Position numbers and translations under genes: made by a program. DNA of 64,000 nt from Streblospio benedicti. Lineage: Eukaryota; Annelida; Polychaeta; Spionida; Spionidae. Below are positions 1 through 10,359 of this stretch, in pieces; position 1 is the stretch's first letter; each line of letters begins with the position of its first letter. The stretch is taken from positions 9,061,272 to 9,125,271 of the forward strand of contig CM032666.1 in NCBI GenBank assembly GCA_019095985.1, read 5' to 3'. The notes under the pieces were generated by a model. It ran no database searches. It was not told the origin of the DNA and was given only the letters and a program-made list of their open reading frames with translations.

Positions 1-495
1 AGTCTGCTTCACTGGGAACTTGTTTTAAGGTACGCAGAATGTCTCTATATAGCCTCAGCACTTCGGATCTTCTCATGAACTGAAATATAAATTTAAACAT
101 ACAATTAATATGTTTCAGAACTATTGATACCGGGTACTGATGTGGGCTCAATATATATGGTTTCCATGGTGGCGTGATGAGCATTACAGCCCATGAACTT
201 GATGTGAAGTGCTTCCTACCAACTGTGTCCGTACTACATTTGTAAGTAGATTGAGGTTTTCAGAAAAGCATGGTGCAACCAGCGTGCTAATGAGAGAACA
301 AATGCTGCCAAACAAGCACACACCCTTGGATCCTACTCAGGCATTATATATATATCAGAGTGTAGCGGCGTACTCTCTTGAAACGTGTGGAGCACTGAAA
401 TGGTGGTTGTAAGACAAAGACATATTTTGATACATTAATATACGACCTTCCAGGCTTCCTCTCGACGTGAATGCAGCCTCATCTAGTAATGAAAT
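1..495. other. Non-genic sequence, nothing recognised
   Basis: No splice-bounded open frame, RNA gene or repeat family was recognised here. The short open frames on both strands have no family resemblance and overlap each other. Confidence 0.5.
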
Positions 496-648
496 CATAG
501 GCAGATCCAGGTTTTCGGAAAAGGGGGGGGGACGCACTTAAGGAAAAGAGGGGGCGCACTTACGGCATTTCATGAAAAACCCTATGAAAATGAAGTATTT
601 TGGTGGGAAGGGGGCGTTCTTCCTGCGCCCCCCCTGGATCTGGCTATG
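496..648. mobile_element. Small MITE (153 bp) with 16-bp terminal inverted repeats
   Basis: The left end reads CATAGGCAGATCCAGG (496-511). The right end (633-648) is its reverse complement with one mismatch. Both ends run into G-rich or C-rich tracts. The interior has no coding capacity, so this is a non-autonomous DNA element of unknown superfamily. No clear target-site duplication is visible. Confidence 0.6.
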
Positions 649-2039
649 GAGGTGACAAGTCAGACAAGAAAAAAAAAATAACCTGTCAGCAAATATAAAT
701 TCAGACCACTCAAAAACTTACATAAATTCTCAACACACAGACCTGAACGAAGTTAATTACTTACCCTTTTTAAGTCTAGAGTAGCTGCAGGTATTCTTCC
801 TGACATTATAGACGATAAGCATTCACTTATAGATTATGTCTATTGCTGTGTTAACAACAATGATGAAAAGAAAAGAAAAATACATTGACCGATAATGGAA
901 GAAAAACTCTAATGACCTTACACTCAAAATCACAATGCAAACGTTTATGTACCACGCAATGTAGTTTGCGTTATGAACCATTCATCAATTTTTTATGCTT
1001 TATTTGCTGGTCGAGTCAAATTTAACAATATAGGGATTTTCACATCCTTATCTATTCGGGCTTATTACTTATTGAAAATAAGCCCACGAACAGGGACTTT
1101 GAAGGCTATGTGAATGGGAAAGCCGTGAAACCCACGATGGAATTTTCAATGCATGAGTGCAACCAGAATGAATAGGGATTCAATTTTTGCATACAAACAT
1201 GACGTCAAACATGTTTTTGCAGTGTGGTTACAGAAACAAATGAGAAACCAAACATCTTCACCATAAACAAATGATAACCATATGTCTTTGCCATTGAAAT
1301 TGATTCAAAATAATATGTGAATGACCTTGTTTCATAGTATTTTTACTATCTAGGATTAAAATATGTAGTTTGGTTAGAAGTCCTAGCTAATTCTGTATTA
1401 AGAATTTAAAAAAAAAAAAAAAAAAAAATCTGGGACTTGGGATGAGAGCGGATGTTTCAGAAAAAGAATGTTTGCCACCAAGAAAAGTTTGTAGATCATT
1501 AAAATCCAAGAAGTTTGACAAGATGTTTGGAAATGTGAAAAAAAATGTTTGGTTGATAAATTATCTTTTTTATAAGTTTGCCGTCAAGTGACAAAACAAA
1601 CAATCCACCTGAATATTGAATGACCAGGTCCACACTAACATCAGTAAACAGAATATACATGTGTGAGTTGAAAGTGAAAAGTCAAGTATATCTGCAAAGA
1701 TTAATTCTTTTTGTGTTAGTATTAATGCCCCATACATGTACTCTAATAAACACAGGATAGTATTATAGTTGTGAAAAAAAGTTTTCATGATAGATTATCT
1801 TTTTTATAAGCTTGCCGTCAAGTGACAAAAACAAGCCACCTGAATATCGATATAGTAACATTACACACCAAAAATATCAGTAATGCATTGTTAATAGAGT
1901 GGCTAACAATGCAGTGCCGTCATGAATATATTTATTATCATCAAATGATAATTGTGTCCCTGTAAACGTGTGGGGGGTTTATCAGGATTTAATGTCAATT
2001 CCTATTAGTGGGATCTATGCGGAAAATTTGAAGAAAATA
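649..2039. other. Non-genic sequence; well-called copy of a block repeated at 4600-5516
   Basis: No gene was recognised. A 20-odd base poly-A tract lies near 1408-1429. The block from about 705 to 1720 reappears in corrupted form at 4600-5516 (see that entry). Confidence 0.5.
1558..1850. repeat. Short direct repeat pair, about 58 bp each
   Basis: The segment at about 1558-1614, with core TTGCCGTCAAGTGACAAAA, recurs at about 1793-1850 with few changes, roughly 234 bp apart. Both copies continue with a CCACCTGAATAT motif. This is a local duplication of unknown origin. Confidence 0.6.
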
Positions 2040-2660
2040 TTTAGTAGTTACACTATTAATTACAAAATTGAAAAAATATGGGAATTACATGATAACAATT
2101 TCCACTACAGGTATCTAAGTCTAAATAAGTAGTTCCTAAATGCCCATAAGGGCCAACACGGGAACGGAGTGATTGCTTATGGCTTGAAGGCGGCGAGCCG
2201 ACTCTTGAAGGTGGTAGCAGAGCCAACTGAAATTGTGTTGTCAGAGAGGGCATTCCACTCTGGAATAGTTCGCAGCACAAATGAGTTTGAGTACACCAGA
2301 GTCTTGGACCGGGGTCTGCGGATCTGATAGCTGTTTATACGAGATGGCCTAGAGTTCAGGGTGAGGTCCACTTCACTGTGCTTCACCTGCACTTTACCAA
2401 AATAGATGTTGTACAGCAGGGCTAGGCGCAAGACTCTCCTTCTTTCCTCCAGCCCAGACCAGCCGAGATCCTGTAGGATTGCCGTAACACTAGTATGCGG
2501 CGAGTACGACGACTTTACCTATCTCGCTGCTTTTCTCTGGATTTTTTCAAGCTTTGCTCTGTCCTTCAATTTATGTATCTATCTAGTTAAACGCCTCCAT
2601 ATTCTGAGCCTACTCTCTGATATATGTTGTATTGGGGAGAAAAAGACAAACAAATTAGAT
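2040..2660 (-). mobile_element. 5'-truncated LINE, reverse transcriptase C-terminal end (CR1/Jockey-like)
   Basis: Reading the minus strand from about 2590 down to 2177 gives a continuous frame typical of the far C-terminus of a non-LTR retrotransposon polyprotein. It contains KLEKIQRKAAR, then LEERRRVLRLALLYNIYF, and ends with RTIPEWNALSD and a final FKSRL block before a stop at 2177-2179. One stop interrupts the frame right after QRKAAR (where these elements usually have F or L) and another lies about 20 codons upstream, so it is dead. About 100 bases of possible 3' untranslated sequence follow. The 5' part (endonuclease, RT core) is absent. The clade call rests on the shape of the C-terminal motifs only. 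Confidence 0.75.
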
Positions 2661-4096
2661 ATCTTTTCTAAACTTTATTTTAATGCATTCTACCCAGCAG
2701 ACTTGCTGTCTCTGCTTTATATACCCAAGATTCTTATATTGATCCATCTTCTAAGAACCTGTCCTCTATTGAGGCTAAGATGTACATATGAGGCCACTGG
2801 CCCAGTTACTACATTCATAAACTTATCTATTGATATTCTGGCTCAGGACATCCTCCTCGAGCTCCCCGAAAAAAAAATTATTTATCTTATACAATAATTT
2901 TTTTTACATGCATGATAATACCAATTAACAACATGAAAATGACACAAACATATCTTAACTCAAAATGTAAATTACATGCAATATTTATATGATGCAAAAT
3001 TTATAAAAAAACAACATGTTCAAAATCAAACATCACAATTACTTACAAAATCAAAGTAACATAGCTAATTACGTACTCTTCAGAAACTAGTAAATCATTA
3101 TTGATCAAAAGAACTCCCAATTAACATATATCTAAAAAAAATAGTGAAAGGTAAACAAACGTTGTTTGACTGTCTCATCGTGTGAAGAGTTCCAGTAATA
3201 AATGCATAATAATTAACACACACATAAAATACTACTTATGACTAATTACTATATATACAAACTGCTTATTTTTTTATTATTATTTTTTTTTTTACTTCTA
3301 CTGTGAATCGTATTTCCATAAAAATGCCCTACGATTAGGTATTGATAAAATTATTCCAGATACATTCACATCTATGCTATATAAATACTAGTACATATTT
3401 CACTAATCAAAAGTTACAAAAGTGTGCAAAGAAGTAAAATGCTGAATAAATGACTAATAAAATGGAGAAAACAAAAATATAATCAAAATTGTTGTTCAAT
3501 ATTCTTATAGTACGACGTTACCCTGGGTTCGTGGAATATATGCTTGATTACCAACAGCAGAGGTTATACAATCTCAAAGAATAATCTTATGTTAATTGAC
3601 TTGCTCTTAATAACAGATATACCCGTGACTTATCAGCGCACGTTTGACATACAAGAAAATATTAAACAATAACATAATCTTAATGAACTTTTGAAAATTT
3701 TAACGGGTTGTGGAAATTCGATTCTTGAGTGTCTCGCCTGTGAAGGCATGATTTATTTTTTATTATTTTCAAAAAATAGTTCAAATTACAAATAACCACA
3801 ACTTTTCAACGACAATACAAGTGAAACATATACTATAGTGAATTAGTAAATCAATGATACACGAATAGTCCATTATTTTAACCCTGTCATATTTAAATGA
3901 AACTCCCTCGAAAGGTCACATCCTATGTCCCCTGAATTCACATCTATCCACTCTGGCAGCATTGATCACCATTAGATCCATATTTTCAATGATAAAATTG
4001 GTATTTAAGTAGCACTAATCACTAAACTAATCATTGAAACTGGTTGGTTGGCTGGAAAAACCCACTGTCACAAATAAAACCCAAAATGCACTATAT
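2661..4096. other. AT-rich non-genic sequence
   Basis: Very AT-rich with T and A runs near 3270-3295. I see no gene, RNA or repeat family. A plus-strand open frame across about 2406-2897 overlaps the LINE fragment antisense and shows no recognisable protein. Confidence 0.5.
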
Positions 4097-4196
4097 NNNN
4101 NNNNNNNNNNNNNNNNNNNNNNNNNNNNNNNNNNNNNNNNNNNNNNNNNNNNNNNNNNNNNNNNNNNNNNNNNNNNNNNNNNNNNNNNNNNNNNNN
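4097..4196. other. Assembly gap of 100 Ns
   Basis: Exactly 100 N characters, which usually marks a gap of unknown or nominal size. The sequence to its right is of poor quality. Confidence 0.98.
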
Positions 4197-4599
4197 TTTT
4201 TAAAAAAAAATAAAAAAGGAAACAAAAACAATGGGGGGGCCCTTGTTTTTTTCTCCACCATTTTTTTTTTGGGGGGGTTGTTTGGTTGACACCCAAGTAA
4301 AGTTAACCCCCATGAAAAAAGGGGGGGGAAAATCCAAAAATTGAAACATTTTGGAATTTCAAACCGGAAACTTGATTAAATGATTTGAAAAAAAAAGCCC
4401 CAAAATGGTTCCCCAAAAAACTTTTTTTCACATTTTTAATTAAATAAAAATAAAGCCAAATTAAGTTGCCCGGGGTTTTTGCCCCAGGGCAACAGGGAAA
4501 AATTTTGTTCCAGTTTTTTTAAAAAACCTTATTGCTCACTGGCCAAATTTAAAAAACTTGCCCCTCCTTGTCTTGAATAAGGATATTCCATCTCCCCCC
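4197..4599. other. Low-quality sequence after the gap
   Basis: Base composition changes abruptly after the gap. Mono-base runs of 6-10 are frequent and ordinary words are rare. I could not match it to anything else in the window. Small open frames here should not be read as genes. Confidence 0.6.
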
Positions 4600-5516
4600 C
4601 GGAAAAACACAAAAAATTCTCCACAAGCCTGAACGAAGAAATTACTTACCCTTTTAATCAGGTGCTGCGGTTTCCTGACATTATAGCGATCTTCCTTATG
4701 TTTTATTGCTTTTTAAAAAATGATGAAAAAAAAAAAAAAACATTGACCGATAAGGGAAAAAAAACTCTAATGCCCTTACACTAAAAATCACAATCAAACG
4801 TTTTATTCCAAATGTAGTTTGCAAAAAATTCATCAATTTTTTTTTTATTTGCTGGTCGAGTCAATTTAACAATAGGGGGTTTTTCACATTTATCTTTTGG
4901 GGCTTATTACATTAAAAGCACAGATCGGGGACTTTGAAGGCTATGTGAAGGGGAAAGCCGAAAAACCCCCACGAGGGAAATTTTTCAATGCTAGTGCAAC
5001 CAAATGAATGGGGATTAAATTTTGCATAAAAACATGACGTCAAACTTTTTTTGCAGTGGGGGTTAAAAAGAAACAAATGAAAAAAAAACATCTTCACCAA
5101 AAACAAATGATAACCATATGTCTTTGATTTAAATTGATTCAAAAAAAAGAAGCCTTGTTTCATAATTTTTTTACTTTTAAATTAAAAATATATTTTGGTT
5201 AAAGTCCTAGCTAATTTGTAAAAATTTAAAAAAAAAATAAAAAAATTGGGATTTTGGGATGAGGCGGATGTTTAAAAAAAGAATGTTTCCACAAAAAAAG
5301 TTTGTAGATCAAAAAACCCGAAGTTTGACAAGATGTTTGGAAATTAAAAAAAAATGTTTGGTTGAAAATTTTTTTTTTTTATAAGTTTTTAAGTGACAAA
5401 AAAAACAATCCACCTGAATATTGAATGACCAGGTCCATACAAACATCGTAAACAGAATATACATTGTAGTTGAAAGTGAAAAGCAAAAAATCTGCAAGAT
5501 TAATTTTTTGTGTTAA
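4600..5516 (+). repeat. Corrupted second copy of 705-1720, probably an assembly or base-calling artefact
   Basis: The order of landmarks in 705-1720 is repeated here on the same strand: CCTGAACGAAG, CTGACATTATAG, ACATTGACCGATAA, ACATGACGTCAAAC, GATAACCATATGTCTTTG, TGACAAGATGTTTGGAAA and ATTGAATGACCAGGTCCA. Differences are mostly lost bases next to repeats and lengthened A, T or G runs, with little ordinary substitution. That pattern fits poor base calling of the same or allelic DNA better than an old duplication. A genuine tandem duplication with bad read quality cannot be excluded. Confidence 0.8.
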
Positions 5517-7697
5517 AGTAAAATCATTACTTAAATTTACAAAGTTAAAAATCAATTTTTTAATCTAATGTGGGAAATGAATATCAAAAAAAAATAAAAG
5601 AAAAGTATTTTTTTTCCCCCTTGCAATTTGGAAATTGCGGGTTTAAAAATATGTAAAAAATTGCATTTTCAGTGTTTGGGAAAAATCAGACATTTTTGAC
5701 AATCAAAATTGGGATTAGGTAAACCCCATTTGAACAGCCGTTTTAATTTTTTTTTTGCCAAAAATGGATATACCAAAATTGGAAAAAGAATGTGTATGCA
5801 AATCAAAAAAAAAAAACAAACCTCTTCCAAATGGGCTAATCCCCAATTTTGTTTTTTCAAATTCTGTTTTCTCGGAAAAAATCCAAGGTTTACTAAACAA
5901 GCCAAAAAAAAAATTCAATAATTGAAAAAAAAACGCTTTTATTTCCTTTTTTTTTTTTGAATTTTCAAGTTATTTAAAAAGGCCTTTTTTTTAAAAAACC
6001 CCCAAAAAATTACAAAAAATTTAAAAAAAAAAAAACCCTTTTTAAAAGTCCTTTTGAAAAATTTAAAAAAATTTTTTTTTTAAAAAAAAAAAATTTTTTT
6101 AAAAAAAATTTTTTTTATAAAATTTTTTTTTCCCCCAAAAAATTTTTGGGGGAAATTTTTAAAATTTTTTTAAAAAAATTTTTTGGGGCCTTTAAAATTT
6201 AAAAAAAAATTTTTTTTAAAATTTTTTAAAAATTTTTTAAAATTTTTTAAAAAAACCCCCGGGGAACTAAAAAAACCCCCCCCAAAAAAACCTGTTCAAA
6301 ATTTTTGGGGGAAAAATTAAAAGAAACAAAAAAAAAAAAAACCCCCCCAAAAAACAAAATAAAAGGGGGGTTAAGGGGTTTTTTAAGGTTTTTAAGTTTT
6401 TTTTTTTCCCCCCCTTTTTTAAAAAAGGGCCCCTTTTTTTTTAAAAATTTTTTTTTTTAAAAAAAAAAAAGGGGTTTTTAATGTTTTTTAAGGGGGGTTT
6501 TTTTAATTTTAAACCTTTTTTGGGGGGTTTTGGGAAAAGGGGTTTTTTTTAAAATTAGGGGGAAAAACCCCCAAACCATTGGTTTTTTTTGGAAAAGGGT
6601 TTTGGGGGGTTTAAAAAGGGCTGGGGGGGAATTTTTTTAAAGGGCTTTTTTTTTAAAAATTTTAAAAAAATTTTTTGGGGGGGGGGGGTTTTTTTTTTTT
6701 AAAAAATTTTAAAAAAACCCCCAAAAAGGTTTTTTCCCCGGGGCCCCTTTAAGGGGGTTTGGTTTAATTTTTTTGGGTTTGGGGGAAAAACCGGCAAATC
6801 CCCTTTTTTTTTTTTTTGGGGGGGGGTTTTTTTTTTTTTGGGGGGGGGAAAAGAATTTTTTTGGGGGGTTTGTTTGGGTTTGGTTTTTGGGTTTTGGGGG
6901 TTTTGGGTTTTTTAAAAAAAAATTTTTAAAAAATTTAAAAAAAATTTTTCCCCCCAAAAAAATTTCAAAATTCAAAACCCTTTTTAAAAGTTTTTCAAAA
7001 ATTTTAAAAAAACCCCCCCCCTTTTTTTTTTTTCCAAAAAAATTTTAATTTTTTTTTTGGAAAATTTAAAACAAAAAAAAAAATTTTTTATTTAAAAGGT
7101 TTTCCCTTTTCCGGGGGGGGGGGTTTTTTTTTTTAAAAGCTGGCCCCTTTTTTTTAAAAAAAAAATTTAAAAAAAAATTTTTGGTTTTTTTTAAAAAAAT
7201 TTTTTTTTTTTTTTTTAAAAAATTTTTTAAAAAAAGGGGGGGGGGTCTCGGGGGGGTTTTTAAATTTTGGGGGGGTTTTTTTGGCCCCAAAAATTTTAAA
7301 GGGGGTTTCTTTTAAAATTGGTTTTTTGGGGCCCTTTTAAGGGGGGCTCCCCAAAGGGTTCCCCTTAAGGAAAAAAATTTTAAAATCCCCAAAATTTTTG
7401 GGGTTTTTTTTTTTGGGGGGGGTTTTTTTTTTTTTTTTGGGGGGTTTTTTTTAAATTTTTTTTGGGGGGTTTGTTTGGGCCCCCCTTTTTTTGGGGGGGG
7501 TTTTTTTTTAAAAGGGGGTTTTGGGAAAACCCCAATTTAAACCCAAAAAAAAATTTAAAACCCTTTTTTAAAAAAATTTTTAAAAAACCCCCCCTTTTTT
7601 TCCCCCCAAAAAATTTTCCCCAAAAATTTTTTTTAAAAAAAACCCCCCCAAAAAAAAAATTTTTTAAAAAAATTTTTTTAAAAATTTTTTTTTTTTA
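5517..7697. other. Homopolymer-dominated unreliable sequence
   Basis: From about 5936 to 7697 the text is almost entirely alternating runs of A, T, G and C of 4-20 bases, unlike any real genomic repeat. It stops sharply near 7697, where ordinary sequence resumes. Open frames of 60-118 codons inside translate to Phe, Lys, Gly and Pro runs and are artefacts. The part before 5936 is intermediate in quality and matches nothing I recognise. Confidence 0.85.
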
Positions 7698-7740
7698 TAT
7701 GGTAAGGTATAATCCCTATTTCACCACCAGATTATTGGCC

Positions 7741-7835
7741 TCTAATGGTCTTAATAAAGAGGTGGTCTCTATGGAAGTTCGAGATGATCACTTGAGTACA
7801 AAAATGGCCTTAGTATAGAGGTGGGTGATCTTATA
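7741..7835 (+). mobile_element. MITE-A copy, partial
   Basis: Contains the family words CTTAATAAAGAGGTGGTCTC and TATAGAGGTGGG. The terminal repeats are missing or unrecognisable. For the family definition see the complete copy at 31470-31668. Confidence 0.6.
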
Positions 7836-8068
7836 CTGCATGTACTATCAAATCAACAACATTAGGCTCACAAAAGTGCTACAGTCCAGGGGTGAATCCA
7901 AGGTTCATGTCCATTAAATTTCTAAGTTGTCATGCCTTTGACATCGAACATAAACACAGCTGGTTCAGGATATAATGTTACTTTTAGACAGCTTCTTAAG
8001 CTTTTTTCTAAACAATATTTTGTTACAAAATGTATGCAATATGAACTCTGAGTAAAACAAACTGTTTA

Positions 8069-8182
8069 AAGTGACCACTTCCATTAATAAGACCATTTTT
8101 GTCGTCCTTAACATCCAATAAAGATACCATCGCAAATAGGCATAAGGGACCACCCACCTCTCTATTGAGACCAGTTGAGGGC
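8069..8182 (-). mobile_element. MITE-A copy, reverse orientation, diverged
   Basis: GTGACCACTTCCATTAATAAG at its left and ACCACCCACCTCTCTATTGA at its right are reverse-complement versions of the family interior. Confidence 0.5.
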
Positions 8183-8540
8183 AACTTCTTGGGTTGTCTG
8201 AATAGAGTGGTTTTACTACTACTACTAATAATAATAATTCAGTATTTATTTGCAACTGTACAATCAGTTGAACATGTAAAAAACGTTGAAATCGCTATGG
8301 ACTGTCAGTCTGAAAACATTCATTTTGTGGGATGGACTTTTATAATAAATGAAGTGGCAGATTCAGGTTGTCTTGAACATGAAAGCATGACTCCCGGAGC
8401 AAGTGAGATTCATATGTGCTAACATGCAGGGACAGACTGCCATCAAAGGTGTCATTATTTTAGCCTTACTGCATCTGCTTATGTTATGTGCATTTTTCAT
8501 TTCAATATTGTGAACATGTGATAAAAGCCATTCACTCAAA
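8183..8540. other. Non-genic spacer
   Basis: Short triplet runs (ACT, AAT) near 8215-8240. No gene recognised. Confidence 0.5.
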
Positions 8541-8778
8541 CTTTCTCTTAAGACCAGTCTGGGGCTGACATCAAGTGGTCTCAATAGAGAGATGGTTTTT
8601 TATGGAGGTTTGTGGCATTTTGTTTTATGAAGAGCTGGGACGGCAAATAATGATTTTATTACAGAGGTGGTCCCTTATAGAGGGTTGTAGTAATTTCTTT
8701 TATGAAGGACCTGGATTGCAAATACTGGTTTTATTACAGAGGTGGTCGCTTTATCAAGGTGGTCTTAATCAGATGTTA
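8541..8778 (+). mobile_element. MITE-A copy with an internal duplication
   Basis: The interior unit (about 65-70 bases, with the words TTATTACAGAGGTGGTC and TTTTATGAAG) occurs twice in tandem, making this copy longer than the usual 170-200 bp. The left end (CTTAAGACCAGTCTGG) and the right end (GGTGGTCTTAATCAGATG) are eroded. Confidence 0.65.
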
Positions 8779-10020
8779 TTGTGAATATGCAGGATTGCCC
8801 TTTACATGAGCAAGCACTTGGATGTATGTTAAAACTCTTCACTAGAGTTATGGGCAGTAAAATTAAATTACATGTACATCCAAAAAGGCTATAAAAAATA
8901 TGTGATCAAAATTTATGAAGATTACCTACGTGCATTGCTCTTTGTTAAGTATTCATTTTGTTGAAAAGATTTTACTTTAAAAATGTCACAACAAAGTGCA
9001 TGGATAATTTCTACTAATGCAAGCGATTATTCAGAGAAAGTAGCTTAAAAAGAATTCACGTAGTATTAAAAACAAGACGTCATATACTAAAGCAAATGTT
9101 ATTTCTAAAATTTAGAAAAAAAATAGCGTTCATGCATTTTGCTAACATCAAGAATATTTCTACCCATGTATTTCTACTACTAACATCAAGAATTTTTATA
9201 CCACTATATTGGAACAAAAATTGAATTTAAAATATAAGTACAAATTCATCATTTTGAATTTTTTTATTTCTATTCTAGGTACAAAATGTGATTAATAAAT
9301 GTGCATTGTAATAGTAGAATTTGGCATTGAAAATGTGAAAAAATCATTATTTCCTATATAATGTAGTTGCTAAATTTTATCAATTTGAGAATAATCAATG
9401 TGGACAACTTGATAATTAGATTATTTCAACTAAAAATTAATTACTATTGTCAAAATTTATGAGATATCTTTGAGTTATGGACAGTTATCATATTATATTC
9501 ACATTTTAATCGCTACAAATCATTTGAGATGGGGACAAGCATAGATAATAGGTTCTATTCTGGGTGCCTATATGATCAGGTATCAGGCCTAATCTTTGCA
9601 TTTTAACAGAGATTTAGGTTAAGTGATATAAGACATGATAAATTGATGTCCGTGCAATCATTGCAGATATATAGTGTCATTAAAATAAAGTTTATTCAGT
9701 TATTCTTGTCCATGCTTAAATATGATGGGGCCTTTATCGAACACAATAAGTTGGAGATTCAGTATCAAGTAATACATGTGTAGGTAGGTTTGTACACATT
9801 TCTTCCTATTGAGTAAAAAGCTGGTTAAAAGATAGTATTGTATTGCATTAAATTGTATCAACAGGTGTCATTTTCACAAAGTTAGTTCTATGCTCATTAT
9901 GACAATGTTTTTTGGAAAAAGTGGCATTGGCTGTGCTATCTTAAATGTAGGCATTAAACCTGAACATGTGCCATTGCAGGACATTGAATAGATTGGGATG
10001 AAAAGGGGAAAAACACGAAT
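8779..10020. other. Non-genic sequence
   Basis: AT-rich. A word pair CTAACATCAAGAAT recurs at about 9140 and 9180. No gene or known repeat seen. Confidence 0.5.
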
Positions 10021-10359
10021 GTTGCTGCCGTGGCCTAATGGATAGGGTGTTGGACTTGTGACCAGAAGGTTGTGGGTTCGAGTCAGGTGGTCAGTGTTGA
10101 GCTCTATCAGGATGAACACTGCTCCGTGGTAGCTACATGTTAGATAGGTATAGGTCAGGGAAGCGAAAGCTAATATGAGTGATAAGTACCTCTGCACTAC
10201 GGTAACGACGTGCTGTATGCTCCTGAGGGAGTTGAGGAAGATATAGTGTGAGAAGGATGCCAATGTCCTGGTGTAGACGTAAAGTTGCTAGAGCACTATT
10301 ACAGTGAATTGCGACTGTAAATAAGCAGGTTTACATTTACATGTACATCAAAAAAAAAA
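10021..10359 (+). mobile_element. tRNA-derived SINE, about 340 bp, with A-tail
   Basis: The 5' head is tRNA-like. A box A-type word TGGCCTAATGG (10031-10041) is followed about 33 bases later by a box B-type word GGGTTCGAGTC (10074-10084), with a degenerate anticodon arm between them. A unique body of about 250 bases follows and ends in an A-tract at 10349-10359. The head would act as an internal RNA polymerase III promoter. The anticodon arm pairs poorly and the body is long, so this is a SINE and not a tRNA gene. Confidence 0.8.

Noticed and set aside
2406-2897. 163-codon plus-strand open frame
   Set aside because: Antisense to the LINE 3' fragment in its first part and hydrophobic AT-rich sequence after. 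The LINE reading explains the conserved part.
6709-7818. Open frames of 74-118 codons on both strands
   Set aside because: They lie in homopolymer noise and translate to Phe, Lys, Gly and Pro runs. Not genes.
10021-10095. Possible tRNA gene
   Set aside because: Box A and B words are present, but the anticodon arm does not pair properly and a SINE body with an A-tail follows.
9874-10263. 129-codon minus-strand open frame
   Set aside because: Mostly antisense to the SINE at 10021-10359. The frame follows the repeat, not a gene.
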